The position numbers were made by a program, and so were the translations under genes. DNA of 64,000 nucleotides from Alphaproteobacteria bacterium. GTDB taxonomy: Bacteria > Pseudomonadota > Alphaproteobacteria > Micropepsales > Micropepsaceae. The notes beneath the pieces are model-generated. The model saw only the letters and a list, made by a program, of their open reading frames with translations. It had not been told where the DNA came from and made no database searches. Location of the stretch: positions 99,690-163,689 of the forward strand of contig JAGWJY010000001.1 of assembly GCA_028865545.1 (NCBI GenBank). The letters are read 5' to 3'. Below, in pieces: positions 34,299-42,681 of this stretch. Each line of letters opens with the position of its first letter. Position 1 is the first letter of the stretch.

Positions 34299-35933
34299 TC
34301 ATCCCGCCGCGCCGGGTAAGTGCAACTCCGCAAAACGCTCGCGCAGTGCCGTCTTCTGGATCTTACCGGTTGCGCTGTGGGGGATGGCGTCCACGAACAC
34401 GACCTCGTCGGGCATCCACCACGTGGCGATCTTTCCCGCAAGATGGTCGAGCATATCTTTTTTTGAGATCGTCTGCCCGGGTTTGAGGACGACGATCAGA
34501 AGCGGCCGTTCGTCCCATTTGGGATGGCGCACGCCAATCACCGCCGCTTCGGCCACCGCCGGATGTCCGACCGCCAGATTCTCTATGTCGATGGAGGAGA
34601 TCCACTCACCGCCGGACTTGATGACGTCCTTGGCCCGGTCGGTGATGGTCATGTAGCCGTCGGCGTCCAGGGTCGCCACGTCGCCGGTATCGAACCAGCC
34701 CTCGGCGTCGAAGGCGCCGGCACCGTCACCCTTGAAATAGGACTTCGCCACAGCGGGTCCGCGGACCTTCAGCTTGCCCATGGTCCTACCGTCGCGCGGC
34801 AACTCACGGTTTTCCGCGTCCACGATCTTCATCTCGACACCGAACAGCGGCCGGCCCTGCTTTGCCTTGTAGTCGAGCTTCTTCTCGGGGGGGAGGTCCA
34901 GGTGCTTGGCCTTCAGCGTGCAGAGCGTGCCCATCGGGCTCATCTCGGTCATGCCCCAGCCGTGGATGACTTCGACGCCATATTTGCCTTCGAACGCTTC
35001 GATCATCGATCGCGGACAAGCGGCGCCGCCCACCATCACCCTCTTCATATACGGCAGCGTCTTGCCTGTTTCCTCGAGGTAGTGGAGCGCCGAAAGCCAC
35101 ACGGTGGGAACCGCCGCCGTCATCGTCACCTGTTCTCCGGAGAACAACTCGCACAGCGACGCGCCGTCGAGCCGCGGGCCGGGCAGCACCAGTTTGGCGC
35201 CCACCATCGGCGCGGCGAAGGCGATCCCCCACGAATTGGCGTGGAACATCGGCACCACGGGCAGCATCGTGTCGCGGCCGGAAAGTCCCAACGCATCGCC
35301 GCTGCAGACCATCATCGCGTGCAGGGTGTTGGAGCGGTGACTGTAGAGGACGCCCTTGGGATCGCCCGTCGTGCCCGACGTGTAGCAGAGCCCGCAGGCG
35401 GTATGCTCGTCGAATTCCTTCCAGGCAAAATCGCCGGGCATGTCGGCGATGAAATCCTCATAGGCGATCAGATTGGGAATGTCGGCCTTCGGCAGATGGG
35501 CGCGGTCGGTCAGCGCGACATAGAACTCCACCGTCTTCAGATGCGGCGCCAGCTTGGCGACCAGTTCGGCGAAGGTGATGTCGAAGAACAGCGCGCGGTC
35601 TTCGGCGTGGTTGACGATCCAGGCGATCTGTTCGGGAAACAGCCGCGGGTTCAGCGTGTGATAAACGGCGCCGATGCCGGCGATGCCGTACCAACTTTCC
35701 ACATGCCGCGACGTGTTCCAGGCCAGCGTGCCGATGCGGTCGCCGAGCTTGATGCCGCGCTTGTCGAGCGCCGCCGCCACCTTGTGCGCGCGGACGGCAA
35801 TCTCGCCGTAATTGGTGTGTTCGATCGGGCCTTCCGGCGAGCGCGTCACCACCTCGCGCTCGCTGTAATAAAGTGCCGCGTGATCGATGATCTTATGGAT
35901 CAACAGCGGCCAGTCCTGCATCAGGCCCAGCAT
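34299..35933 (-). CDS. fatty-acyl-CoA ligase (AMP-forming), AlkK/DmdB-like
   Basis: A 544-residue member of the AMP-binding family. The start [25 protein letters not shown] is typical of the AlkK / 3-(methylthio)propionate-CoA ligase branch. The P-loop is [12 protein letters not shown], then [28 protein letters not shown], the hinge [13 protein letters not shown] and the catalytic Lys in [11 protein letters not shown]. It activates a medium-chain or branched acid to its CoA ester. It diverges from a LiuR-like MerR regulator, which fits control by acyl-CoA catabolism. The exact acid cannot be named. Confidence 0.92.
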   Translation of the reverse strand: MLGLMQDWPLLIHKIIDHAALYYSEREVVTRSPEGPIEHTNYGEIAVRAHKVAAALDKRGIKLGDRIGTLAWNTSRHVESWYGIAGIGAVYHTLNPRLFPEQIAWIVNHAEDRALFFDITFAELVAKLAPHLKTVEFYVALTDRAHLPKADIPNLIAYEDFIADMPGDFAWKEFDEHTACGLCYTSGTTGDPKGVLYSHRSNTLHAMMVCSGDALGLSGRDTMLPVVPMFHANSWGIAFAAPMVGAKLVLPGPRLDGASLCELFSGEQVTMTAAVPTVWLSALHYLEETGKTLPYMKRVMVGGAACPRSMIEAFEGKYGVEVIHGWGMTEMSPMGTLCTLKAKHLDLPPEKKLDYKAKQGRPLFGVEMKIVDAENRELPRDGRTMGKLKVRGPAVAKSYFKGDGAGAFDAEGWFDTGDVATLDADGYMTITDRAKDVIKSGGEWISSIDIENLAVGHPAVAEAAVIGVRHPKWDERPLLIVVLKPGQTISKKDMLDHLAGKIATWWMPDEVVFVDAIPHSATGKIQKTALRERFAELHLPGAAG

Positions 35934-36145
35934 GCGCGTTCCCTCGTTGCCCGTTATTAAGTGACATCATAGGAACCGGCCCTGGCCTGGGCAACGCGAT
36001 GGTTGGCAGTCGCGATGAACGCCGTCGCAAGATTGGTGTTGCCGGTCAGACACTTGGCTTTTGCCGCTGGACGCTACGTCCGCCGGCGGCGCGTTGCGTG
36101 TAGGTTACCGTGTGAATAATTTTAATTAGAACGATTACAGCCCCC

Positions 36146-36173
36146 TTGACGTTGACGTGCACGTCAAGATAAT
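36146..36173 (+). promoter_or_regulatory. MerR-type promoter with operator as spacer
   Basis: TTGACG (-35, 36146-36151), then a 16-bp spacer that is the perfect palindrome TTGACGTGCACGTCAA (36152-36167), then GATAAT (-10, 36168-36173). This is the classic geometry for a MerR-family regulator sitting between the promoter hexamers, and the sequence suits LiuR-like proteins. It drives the MerR gene; the ligase promoter must lie nearby on the other strand. Confidence 0.8.
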
Positions 36174-36267
36174 CGGCTGAGAATTTGTCAGGGATGCGGG
36201 CCCCAGGTCCAAGAACCGGCATTAAACGGTCGAACCGTGGCCCGCACAGGAGAGAGTGCAGGGAACC

Positions 36268-36678
36268 ATGAACCGAACATTTACGATACGTCAGCTTACC
36301 AAGGAATTTGGAGTCACCGCGCGTACGTTGCGTTTCTACGAAGATGAAGGCCTCATCGCGCCCGAACGGCGCGGACAAACGCGCATTTATTCGGTGCGCG
36401 ACCGCGCCCGGATCACCCTGATCTTGCGCGGACGGCGCTTGGGCTTCTCGCTCGCCGAGATTCGGGAATATCTCGAACTCTACGATCAGAACCTCAGCCC
36501 CAAGCAACTCTTGCACGCGAGACGCAAGTTCGAAGAGCGCATCAAAGCGTTCGAGCGGCAGAAGCTCGATATCGACGCCGCGATGGACGAACTCCGCCGC
36601 AGCATCGCCGAAGTCGACAACCGTATCGCGGGTCATGCCAAAGGTGCGGCACCGCGCGAGGCCATCGCTGCGGCATAG
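36268..36678 (+). CDS. MerR family regulator, LiuR-like
   Basis: A 136-residue MerR protein. I start at the ATG at 36268 (MNRTFTIRQLTKEFGVTARTLRFYEDEGLIAPER); an in-frame GTG at 36256 is the alternative. The helix-turn-helix and wing (RRGQTRIYSVRDRARITLILRGRRLGFSLAEIREYLELYD) are followed by the long dimer helix. No Cys metal site is seen, consistent with the LiuR/fatty-acid branch rather than metal sensors. The divergent acyl-CoA ligase and the palindrome in its own promoter make branched-chain or fatty-acid control likely. Confidence 0.9.
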   Translation: MNRTFTIRQLTKEFGVTARTLRFYEDEGLIAPERRGQTRIYSVRDRARITLILRGRRLGFSLAEIREYLELYDQNLSPKQLLHARRKFEERIKAFERQKLDIDAAMDELRRSIAEVDNRIAGHAKGAAPREAIAAA

Positions 36679-36694
36679 CACATCCCGCTGTGGT

Positions 36695-36720
36695 AACCTC
36701 CCCGCGCTTGCGGGGAGGTT
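36695..36720 (+). promoter_or_regulatory. hairpin covering the ribosome site of the DUF4424 gene
   Basis: AACCTCCCCGC-GCTT-GCGGGGAGGTT has perfect 11-bp arms. The right arm contains GGGGAGG, 6 bp before the ATG at 36725, the only good Shine-Dalgarno. Folding would hide it. It may instead be a terminator of the MerR gene or one more copy of the CCTCCC/GGGAGG repeats. Confidence 0.6.
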
Positions 36721-36724
36721 CTCC

Positions 36725-37693
36725 ATGCGGATGATGATTTGCGCGCTTGTCGCATGCGCCTTGGCGGCTGCTTCGGCCGAGGCTGACGACAGTTCTGCGG
36801 CGCTGGGCGCCGGCGGCATCGTCTTCACCAGGAACACGCCCGTGCGCATGGCGGCGGAAGATCTTTCCGTCAGCCCCAAGGCGGTGCGCATCCGTTTCGA
36901 ATTCGCCAATGACTCGGACAAGGACGTCGAGACGGTCGTCGCTTTTCCGCTACCCGACATCGACATGGCGACCTTCTGGAACACGCCGCTCGGCACCGTT
37001 CTCAACAATCCGGTGAATTTCGTGGGCTTCAAGGCCGTCGTCGACGGCAAGCCGGTGCCCCTGAGCGTCGAGCAGCGGGCCTTTTTAAAGGGCAAGGACG
37101 TTACGACCCTTGTCACCGGTGCCGGATTGCCGGTCAATCTGATCACCGACAACGGCTATCAGAAGCTCGAAGCGCTCTCCGCCGACAAGTACAAGCGCCT
37201 GATGGCCGCGGGCGTGGTGCAGGGCGACGGCAAGACGGAATTCGTTCCGCAGTGGACCGTCCAAACCAAGTTCTACTGGACGCAACGTTTCCCAGCGCAC
37301 AAGGCGGTCGTCATCGAACATTCCTACCAGCCGGTAACCGGACAGTCGTTCTTCTCAGCGGCGGACGCCAAGGGGCCGTATGACGGCGTGAACTACTGCT
37401 TCGATGCGCCGACGCGCGCCGCGATCCAGGCCAAGGCGGCGGAGCGCAAGAAGGCGGATCCGGAGGGGGGCGGTTATCTCACCGCCTACCAGACGGATTA
37501 CATTTTGAAGACGGCCAGCAACTGGAACGGCCCGATCGGCCGCTTCCGCCTGACGCTCGACAAACTCAAGCCGGACAACGTGCTGTCGCTGTGCTGGGAC
37601 GGGGTGCTGAAAAAGACCGGACCGACGACCTTCGAGGCCGTGCGCACGAGCTTCGCGCCGGCACGCGACATCCGCCTGATTGTGCTGCAATAA
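36725..37693 (+). CDS. DUF4424 family exported protein
   Basis: A 322-residue protein with a signal peptide (MRMMICALVACALAAASAEA). The mature N-terminus is a beta domain: DDSSAALGAGGIVFTRNTPVRMAAEDLSVSPKAVRIRFEFANDSDKDVETVVAFPLPDID, the hallmark of DUF4424. The middle has WTVQTKFYWTQRFPAHKAVVIEHSYQPVTG, and the end is a TDYILKTASNWNGPIGRFRLTLDKLKP block. It is a periplasmic protein of unknown role. It follows the MerR gene on the same strand, with the hairpin between them. Confidence 0.85.
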   Translation: MRMMICALVACALAAASAEADDSSAALGAGGIVFTRNTPVRMAAEDLSVSPKAVRIRFEFANDSDKDVETVVAFPLPDIDMATFWNTPLGTVLNNPVNFVGFKAVVDGKPVPLSVEQRAFLKGKDVTTLVTGAGLPVNLITDNGYQKLEALSADKYKRLMAAGVVQGDGKTEFVPQWTVQTKFYWTQRFPAHKAVVIEHSYQPVTGQSFFSAADAKGPYDGVNYCFDAPTRAAIQAKAAERKKADPEGGGYLTAYQTDYILKTASNWNGPIGRFRLTLDKLKPDNVLSLCWDGVLKKTGPTTFEAVRTSFAPARDIRLIVLQ

Positions 37694-37700
37694 ATCGGCT

Positions 37701-37811
37701 TTAGTGGTGGAAAAGCCAGCCGAAGAGACGGCGCAGCCAACCGGCATGCGTCGGCTGGGCCGCAGCCCCGCCATCCAACCCTTGGCGATTGTAAACCAGG
37801 TGACCCAGCAT
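37701..37811 (-). CDS. possible 36-residue small protein
   Basis: A short open frame from ATG at 37811 to TAA at 37701, 36 codons. The peptide begins MLGHLVYNRQGLDGG and ends GWLRRLFGWLFHH, an amphipathic Trp/Leu/Arg tail that would bind a membrane surface. GAGG lies about 9 bp upstream of the ATG. There is no other feature in 37694-37950, where the gene sits between a plus-strand and a minus-strand gene. It could be chance. Confidence 0.3.
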   Translation of the reverse strand: MLGHLVYNRQGLDGGAAAQPTHAGWLRRLFGWLFHH

Positions 37812-37950
37812 CTCTGGAGCCTCGCTGATGTTAACAACGTGTACGGATCATACACCTGAAAACAGCCTGCGACAATCCGTCCACTGACGATCACCTGCAA
37901 AGGTTAATTGCTCGTTAAGAATTCGCGATTGTTCCGTGACAGCGCCGGTG

Positions 37951-38193
37951 TCAGAGAGCGCGCCTGATCCGGCCCCACCAGGACTCCAGCAGGCCGCGGG
38001 CGCATTCGGTCGACGCCATCTGGCTGGTGTCCATGCGGGTGAAGGGTTCGGCGAGGCCGGTCGGCACGACACTGGTCCGTGCTCGTTCCACCGCCAAGGC
38101 GCGGCAAGGCTCGATCTGACCATAAGCGGCGTAAAGTCCGCCGACGCACAGCACCACCAGCAACACCAGCGTCATGATCAAGGCACGGATCAT
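37951..38193 (-). CDS. small single-span membrane protein
   Basis: An 80-residue protein: one N-terminal membrane segment (MIRALIMTLVLLVVLCVGGLYAAYG), then a soluble part with two Cys (EPCRALAVERART; STECARGLLESWWGRIRRAL). It probably stays membrane-anchored, facing the periplasm. AGGGGAG lies before the ATG. It follows the lipoprotein gene by 15 bp on the same strand, so they are likely one operon. No family recognised. Confidence 0.6.
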   Translation of the reverse strand: MIRALIMTLVLLVVLCVGGLYAAYGQIEPCRALAVERARTSVVPTGLAEPFTRMDTSQMASTECARGLLESWWGRIRRAL

Positions 38194-38208
38194 CGGCGGC
38201 TCCCCTGC

Positions 38209-38529
38209 TCAGTAAGGTTGCGTGCCCGGGTTGTTGTCGGGGATCGGCCCGGCATTTGGCGCGTGCGTGCTGTTGGTACGGCAGTTGGCCAGCCCGCTCG
38301 CCCAGCCGAGCTGGTAGTTGCGGTCATGGGCATAGGCCGGATCGCGCACCTGGTCGTTGCGGTAATTGGTGCCTTGCGCATTGGCCGAGGCACAGCCGTC
38401 GCTGTAGCCGGCCTTGAAACCGGGCGTGTTCCGCGCGGCGCGGTCGCGGGCGCTGGGAAAAACGATGCCGCAGCCGGCCAGTGAAACGACGGCCACAAAA
38501 ACGGTCGCAATGCGCAGGAAATTTCTCAT
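38209..38529 (-). CDS. small lipoprotein
   Basis: A 106-residue protein with a lipoprotein signal (MRNFLRIATVFVAVVSLAGC; Cys at residue 20). The mature part holds FKAGYSDGCASANAQG, YRNDQVRDPAYAHDRNYQLGWASGLANC and a Pro/Asn-rich tail. The GYxDGCxSA...YxxGWxxG pattern is found in small lipoproteins of many Proteobacteria with no known role. It heads a two-gene operon with the small membrane protein. Confidence 0.7.
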   Translation of the reverse strand: MRNFLRIATVFVAVVSLAGCGIVFPSARDRAARNTPGFKAGYSDGCASANAQGTNYRNDQVRDPAYAHDRNYQLGWASGLANCRTNSTHAPNAGPIPDNNPGTQPY

Positions 38530-38639
38530 CTGGCCAAGTTAGCAGATTGCAGGCCCCGGGCGATAGCCGGCGCTTCAATCCGGGTGATGCCGGCGCTACA
38601 GTGCCTGCCCTCCTGCCAACCGGATCGGCCACAGACACA

Positions 38640-40619
38640 ATGCAACATAATGATGACTCCGCGTCCGCCGCTCAGCAGCATTTTGAGACGGCGGCCTCGC
38701 TGTTCGGCCAGGGCCGGCACAATGAGGCCGAAGTCTGTTGCCGCGACGCGCTGGGCCTCGCCCCCGACCACCAAGATGCCTTGCAGCTGCTCGCCGCGAT
38801 CATGGCTGACACCGGGCGCCAGACGGAGGCGGAGCGGACCTATCTGCGGCTGGTCGCGCTAAAGCCGACCGATGCCGCGCTGCACGCCAGTCTCGGGAAG
38901 CTACGGCACGCCATGGGCCGCTATCCGGATGCGTTGTCGAGTTTGCAGCGCTCGCTGGCCCTCAAGGCGGATTCACCCGAGACGCACATCATGCTGGGCG
39001 ATGTTTTTGCCGCCCTGAAACGCCCGCACGACGCACTCTCCAGCTATCGCGACGCCCTGGCTCTCGATCCCAACCAAGTGGCGGCGCACTGCAACGCCGG
39101 CGACGTGTTGGCGACGCACGGTCTGCATGAGGAGGCCGTCGCAGCGTTTAAGCGGGCGCTCGAACGCGCGCCAGACGCCGCCGCGGCACTAAACGGTCTT
39201 GGCAATTCGCTCGGCGCGCTTGGCAGGATCGACGAGGCCATGGATTGCTTCGAGCGGGCGATTGTTCTTCAGCCGTCTCTCACCCTGGCGCACTACAATC
39301 TTGGTTTGGCGCTGGCGGAGCTGGAGCGGCACGACGAGGCCGTGGCGCATTTTCGCATTGTGATTGCCGAATGGCCGGAGCACCCGGGCGCCCTGTTCCT
39401 GCTGGGGAAGTCCCTATTTGCCTCCTTTCATGCCGCAGAGTCGCTGCAGGTTTTCGAACGGCTGCTGGCGATCGATCCGGCGGGTGTACCGCCCCACCTG
39501 GGCGCCGCGCATGCCTTGAAGGCGCTGGGGCGTCTCGAGGAGGCACGCATCGAATACGAACGGGCTTTGGCACTGGCACCAAGGGCGCCCGCGATTCATC
39601 TCGCCATCGCGGATCTAAAGCGTTTCCATGAAGGCGATCCGCAAATCCAGGCAATGGAAACCTTGGCGCGCGACAGGGCGCGGCTGCCCGATCGCGACCG
39701 CGTCGCGCTGCATTTTGCGCTGGCCAAGGCTTATGACGATTTGGGACGGCACAAGCTCGCGTTCGAACAGTTGCGAGACGGCAATGGGCTGAAACGCCGG
39801 ATGACCGCTTACGACGAGGCGGCCACCCTCACATATTTCCGCGACATTGAAACGGTCTTTTCCGCCGAGTTGCTGGAGAAACGGCGCGGGCTAGGCGATC
39901 CGTCCGAACGGCCGGTCTTCGTCCTGGGCATGCCGCGTTCGGGAACGACGCTGGTCGAGCAGATCATCGCAAGCCATCCGCGCGCCTTTGGCGCCGGAGA
40001 GCAACGGCACTGGCTCGACGTGTTGGAGGCGGGCCATGCAGGTGAACGCTTTCCGTTCGATGTCGCCACGCTGCCGGACGAAGCGCTGCGGCGATTGGGA
40101 AGCCTTTATGCGGAACGCCTCAAATCTCATGCGCCGGATGCGGAACGCGTCACGGACAAGCTGCCGGCCAATTTCCGCCTGGTGGGTCTCATCCATCTGG
40201 CATTGCCGAAGGCGCGTATCATCCATGTGCGGCGCGATCCGATGGATACCTGCTTCTCCTGTTACGCCAAACTGTTCGCCAACAGTCTCGAATACACCTG
40301 TGATCTTGGCGAACTCGGCCGCTATTACCGTGGCTATGATGCGCTGATGGCGCATTGGCGCCGTGTCCTGCCCGCGGGCGCCATGCTGGAGGTGCAATAC
40401 GAAGATTTGGTCTCGGATTTCGAAGCGCAGGCGCGACGGATCGTCGAGTATTGCGGGCTGGAATGGGACGAACGCTGCCTGCGCTTCCACGATTCCGAAC
40501 GGCCGATATATACGTTCAGCGCGGAGCAGGTGCGCCAGCCGCTGTTTCAAAGTTCCGTCGGCCGCTGGCGGTCTTATGCGGAATGGTTGGCGCCATTGCG
40601 CGAGGCGCTGAACGCCTAA
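38640..40619 (+). CDS. TPR-sulfotransferase fusion
   Basis: A 659-residue protein started at MQHNDDSASAAQQHFETAASLF (38640); the open frame extends 53 codons upstream with no support. Residues about 10-320 form TPR units, such as AHCNAGDVLATHGLHEEAVAAFKRALERAP and AHYNLGLALAELERHDEAVAHFR. Residues 425-659 are a sulfotransferase with the PAPS 5'-phosphosulfate loop FVLGMPRSGTTLVEQI and the 3'-phosphate region ARIIHVRRDPMDTCFSCY. It transfers sulfate from PAPS to a sugar or peptide acceptor bound by the TPR part. Such fusions are common near polysaccharide or flagellin-modification genes, but none is adjacent. Confidence 0.92.
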   Translation: MQHNDDSASAAQQHFETAASLFGQGRHNEAEVCCRDALGLAPDHQDALQLLAAIMADTGRQTEAERTYLRLVALKPTDAALHASLGKLRHAMGRYPDALSSLQRSLALKADSPETHIMLGDVFAALKRPHDALSSYRDALALDPNQVAAHCNAGDVLATHGLHEEAVAAFKRALERAPDAAAALNGLGNSLGALGRIDEAMDCFERAIVLQPSLTLAHYNLGLALAELERHDEAVAHFRIVIAEWPEHPGALFLLGKSLFASFHAAESLQVFERLLAIDPAGVPPHLGAAHALKALGRLEEARIEYERALALAPRAPAIHLAIADLKRFHEGDPQIQAMETLARDRARLPDRDRVALHFALAKAYDDLGRHKLAFEQLRDGNGLKRRMTAYDEAATLTYFRDIETVFSAELLEKRRGLGDPSERPVFVLGMPRSGTTLVEQIIASHPRAFGAGEQRHWLDVLEAGHAGERFPFDVATLPDEALRRLGSLYAERLKSHAPDAERVTDKLPANFRLVGLIHLALPKARIIHVRRDPMDTCFSCYAKLFANSLEYTCDLGELGRYYRGYDALMAHWRRVLPAGAMLEVQYEDLVSDFEAQARRIVEYCGLEWDERCLRFHDSERPIYTFSAEQVRQPLFQSSVGRWRSYAEWLAPLREALNA

Positions 40620-41926
40620 AGAAATCGCCACCACAGATAGAGATGTGCAACGGCGATGCTGGCCAGCATCATCGGAAAGGCCAGCAGCGAGAACTTGACG
40701 AAGCTGAACGGCACGCCGTTGCGCTCCGCGATGCCCGCGACCGCAAGATTGGCGCTGGCGCCCACCAAGGTGCCGTTGCCGCCCAGACAGGCGCCGAGCG
40801 ACAGCGCCCACCACACCGGCCGCAGCGCTTCGGCGCCGCCGAGCGCCGGCGCCAGCCCCTTCACCACGGGGATCATGGTGGCGACGAAGGGGATGTTGTC
40901 GAGGATGGCCGAGAGCACCGCCGAGGACCACAGCACCACGCCGGTGGTGGCGGCGACGTTGCCGTGCGTGGCTTGCGCCAGGCGGCGCGCGCCTTCTTCG
41001 AGCAGGCCGGCGCGTTCGACCCCGCCCACCACGATGAACAAGCCGATGAAGAAGAACAGGGTCACCCATTCGACTTCCGTCAACGCTTTGCTGACGTTCT
41101 CGCCATGGAGGTGGACGGGGTGGCGCAGGTTGTCGAGCAGCATCAGCACGGCCGCGCCGCTCATGGCGACCGTCGCCGTTTGGATGTGAAATTCCTCGGC
41201 GGCCATGAAGGCGACGAAGGTGGCGCCGATCACCCACAACGAGCAGGCCAGGAGATAGGAATCGGTGATCGCCGAACCGGCGTTCAACTCCATGACGCGC
41301 GAGCGGTCTTCCGGCGCGGCCCTCAGCTTGATGCCCCAGATCAGGTGGCAGATGAGGATCTGCATCGCCATGATGACGACGGCGACCGGCGCGGCATTCC
41401 ACAGGAAATCGTTGAAGGTCAGATCGGTCGCGGAACCGATCATGATGTTGGGGGGATCGCCGACCAACGTCGCGGCGCCGCCGATATTGCTGGCCAGCAC
41501 TTCGGCGAACAGGAAGGGATAGACCGGGACGCGCAGCTCCTTGCAGATGATGAAGGTAACCGGGGCGATCAGCAGCACAGTGGTAACGTTGTCGAGCCCG
41601 GCGGAGACCACACCGGCCACCAGCGCCATGGCGGCGAGAATGCCGGCCGGCGACGCCTTGACCAGCTGTGCCGACTTGATCGCGCAATAGCCGAACAGCC
41701 CGCTCTTCCGGGTGATGGCGACGATAATCATCATGCCGACCAGCAGGCCGAGCGTGTTGAAGTCGATGGCGGCGATCGCCTGTTGCTGGGACAACACGCC
41801 GGAGAGGATGACGAGGCTGCCGCCCAACAGCGCGGCAACGGCACGGTTCACCCGCTCGCTGACGATCAGCGCGTAGGTGACGATCAGGATGGCGCTCGCT
41901 GCGATGGCGACGACCGATGCCGTCAT
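40616..41926 (-). CDS. ArsB/NhaD-type anion transporter
   Basis: A 436-residue membrane protein of the same superfamily as the transporter at 31097, but not a close copy. Motifs: LVGMMIIVAITRKSG, DNVTTVLLIAPVTFIICKEL, the duplicated re-entrant blocks ASNIGGAATLVGDPPNIMIG and LSAILDNIPFVATMIPV...CLGGNGTLVGASANL. The GDPPN signature is typical of ArsB and YbiR-like carriers. It may export or take up an oxyanion or dicarboxylate. No ars regulator is nearby. Its stop overlaps the sulfotransferase stop by 4 bp. Confidence 0.85.
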   Translation of the reverse strand: MTASVVAIAASAILIVTYALIVSERVNRAVAALLGGSLVILSGVLSQQQAIAAIDFNTLGLLVGMMIIVAITRKSGLFGYCAIKSAQLVKASPAGILAAMALVAGVVSAGLDNVTTVLLIAPVTFIICKELRVPVYPFLFAEVLASNIGGAATLVGDPPNIMIGSATDLTFNDFLWNAAPVAVVIMAMQILICHLIWGIKLRAAPEDRSRVMELNAGSAITDSYLLACSLWVIGATFVAFMAAEEFHIQTATVAMSGAAVLMLLDNLRHPVHLHGENVSKALTEVEWVTLFFFIGLFIVVGGVERAGLLEEGARRLAQATHGNVAATTGVVLWSSAVLSAILDNIPFVATMIPVVKGLAPALGGAEALRPVWWALSLGACLGGNGTLVGASANLAVAGIAERNGVPFSFVKFSLLAFPMMLASIAVAHLYLWWRFL

Positions 41927-42318
41927 GTTGCTACCTCCCGTTCGCTATCCCTTCGCGGATTTGCTCCACCGGCGCAAGTCTTAACCAGCGCGCGGCTTTC
42001 GGACGCCGGCGCTCTGCCGCATCGAAATCATCCGTAAGCTGATGATTGCTGCCGTCGTCGCGATGCGGAGCAGGTAGTAAGACTATAATCCCACACTTAT
42101 TGCGCGCATCGTAAGTGGGCGACTAGACCATTGATTTGACTTATCCCTGTCAAAACCGAGCCATTCCTATTCTTATAACATACTGATAAATAAAGATAAT
42201 TATGCGATTTCTACGAAATCGCGCCAGACTTTATCCAACTTCTCAAAAGTTGTAGGATAATTATCCTTGATGTTTCGAAATGATTCGAGCATTAGGAAAA
42301 AATGCAATGAGGTTCGCC
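41927..42318. promoter_or_regulatory. AT-rich regulatory region upstream of the DnaA-domain-IV-like gene
   Basis: No gene. 42060-42310 is clearly AT-richer than its surroundings. It holds GCGATTTC-TAC-GAAATCGC (42204-42222), CAACTT-CTCAA-AAGTTG (42236-42252) and the palindrome GGATAATTATCC (42255-42266). TTATCC occurs at 42141, 42231 and 42261, and its inverse at 42255; TTATCCA is the core of DnaA boxes. A GANTC site (GATTC) lies at 42282-42286. The left part (41927-42060) should contain the transporter promoter. Confidence 0.65.
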
Positions 42319-42681
42319 ATGATGAAATCTGCCACGGCCCAGACTTCTGAACAGGAGGGCTGGCCGCCCGGGTCGCATGTGCGCGAGCAGACCTGGCTCG
42401 TGCAAGTCACCGTCTCCCGCGTCACGGGCGTGGCGCTGCGCGATCTCTTCGCGCAGACGCGGCGGCCGCCCAGGATCGCGCTGACGCGCCAGATCGCGAT
42501 GTATCTCAGCCACGTGGTGTTCGAGATGAGCGTGACCGAGGTTGCGCTCGGCTTCGGGCGCGATCCCTCGACGGTCGCCTACGCCTTCCGCCGCGTCGAA
42601 GAACTGCGCGAGGATCCCGAACTCGACCGCACGCTGGAATGGCTGGAGGCGATGCTGCGGCGCGCCGGGAGGGAGGCATGA
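42319..42681 (+). CDS. DnaA-domain-IV-like helix-turn-helix protein
   Basis: A 120-residue protein. The ATG at 42319 (GAGG 6 bp upstream) is chosen over 42280. The C-terminal half resembles DnaA domain IV: VTGVALRDLFAQTRRPPRIALTRQIAMYLSHVVFEMSVTEVALGFGRDPSTVAYAFRRVEELRED. The R-x-IAMYL helix and the RDxSTVxYA recognition helix correspond to the DnaA signature. There is no AAA+ domain, so it cannot open origins itself; it is more likely a DNA-binding regulator. It overlaps the DUF6456 gene by ATGA, a pairing I recall in other alphaproteobacteria. Confidence 0.82.
   Translation: MMKSATAQTSEQEGWPPGSHVREQTWLVQVTVSRVTGVALRDLFAQTRRPPRIALTRQIAMYLSHVVFEMSVTEVALGFGRDPSTVAYAFRRVEELREDPELDRTLEWLEAMLRRAGREA

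Noticed and set aside
40355..42037. 560-codon open frame opposite the anion transporter, and a 598-codon frame on the minus strand at 39891-41687
   Set aside because: Both are out-of-frame readings of the sulfotransferase and transporter genes, Arg/His-rich with no motifs.
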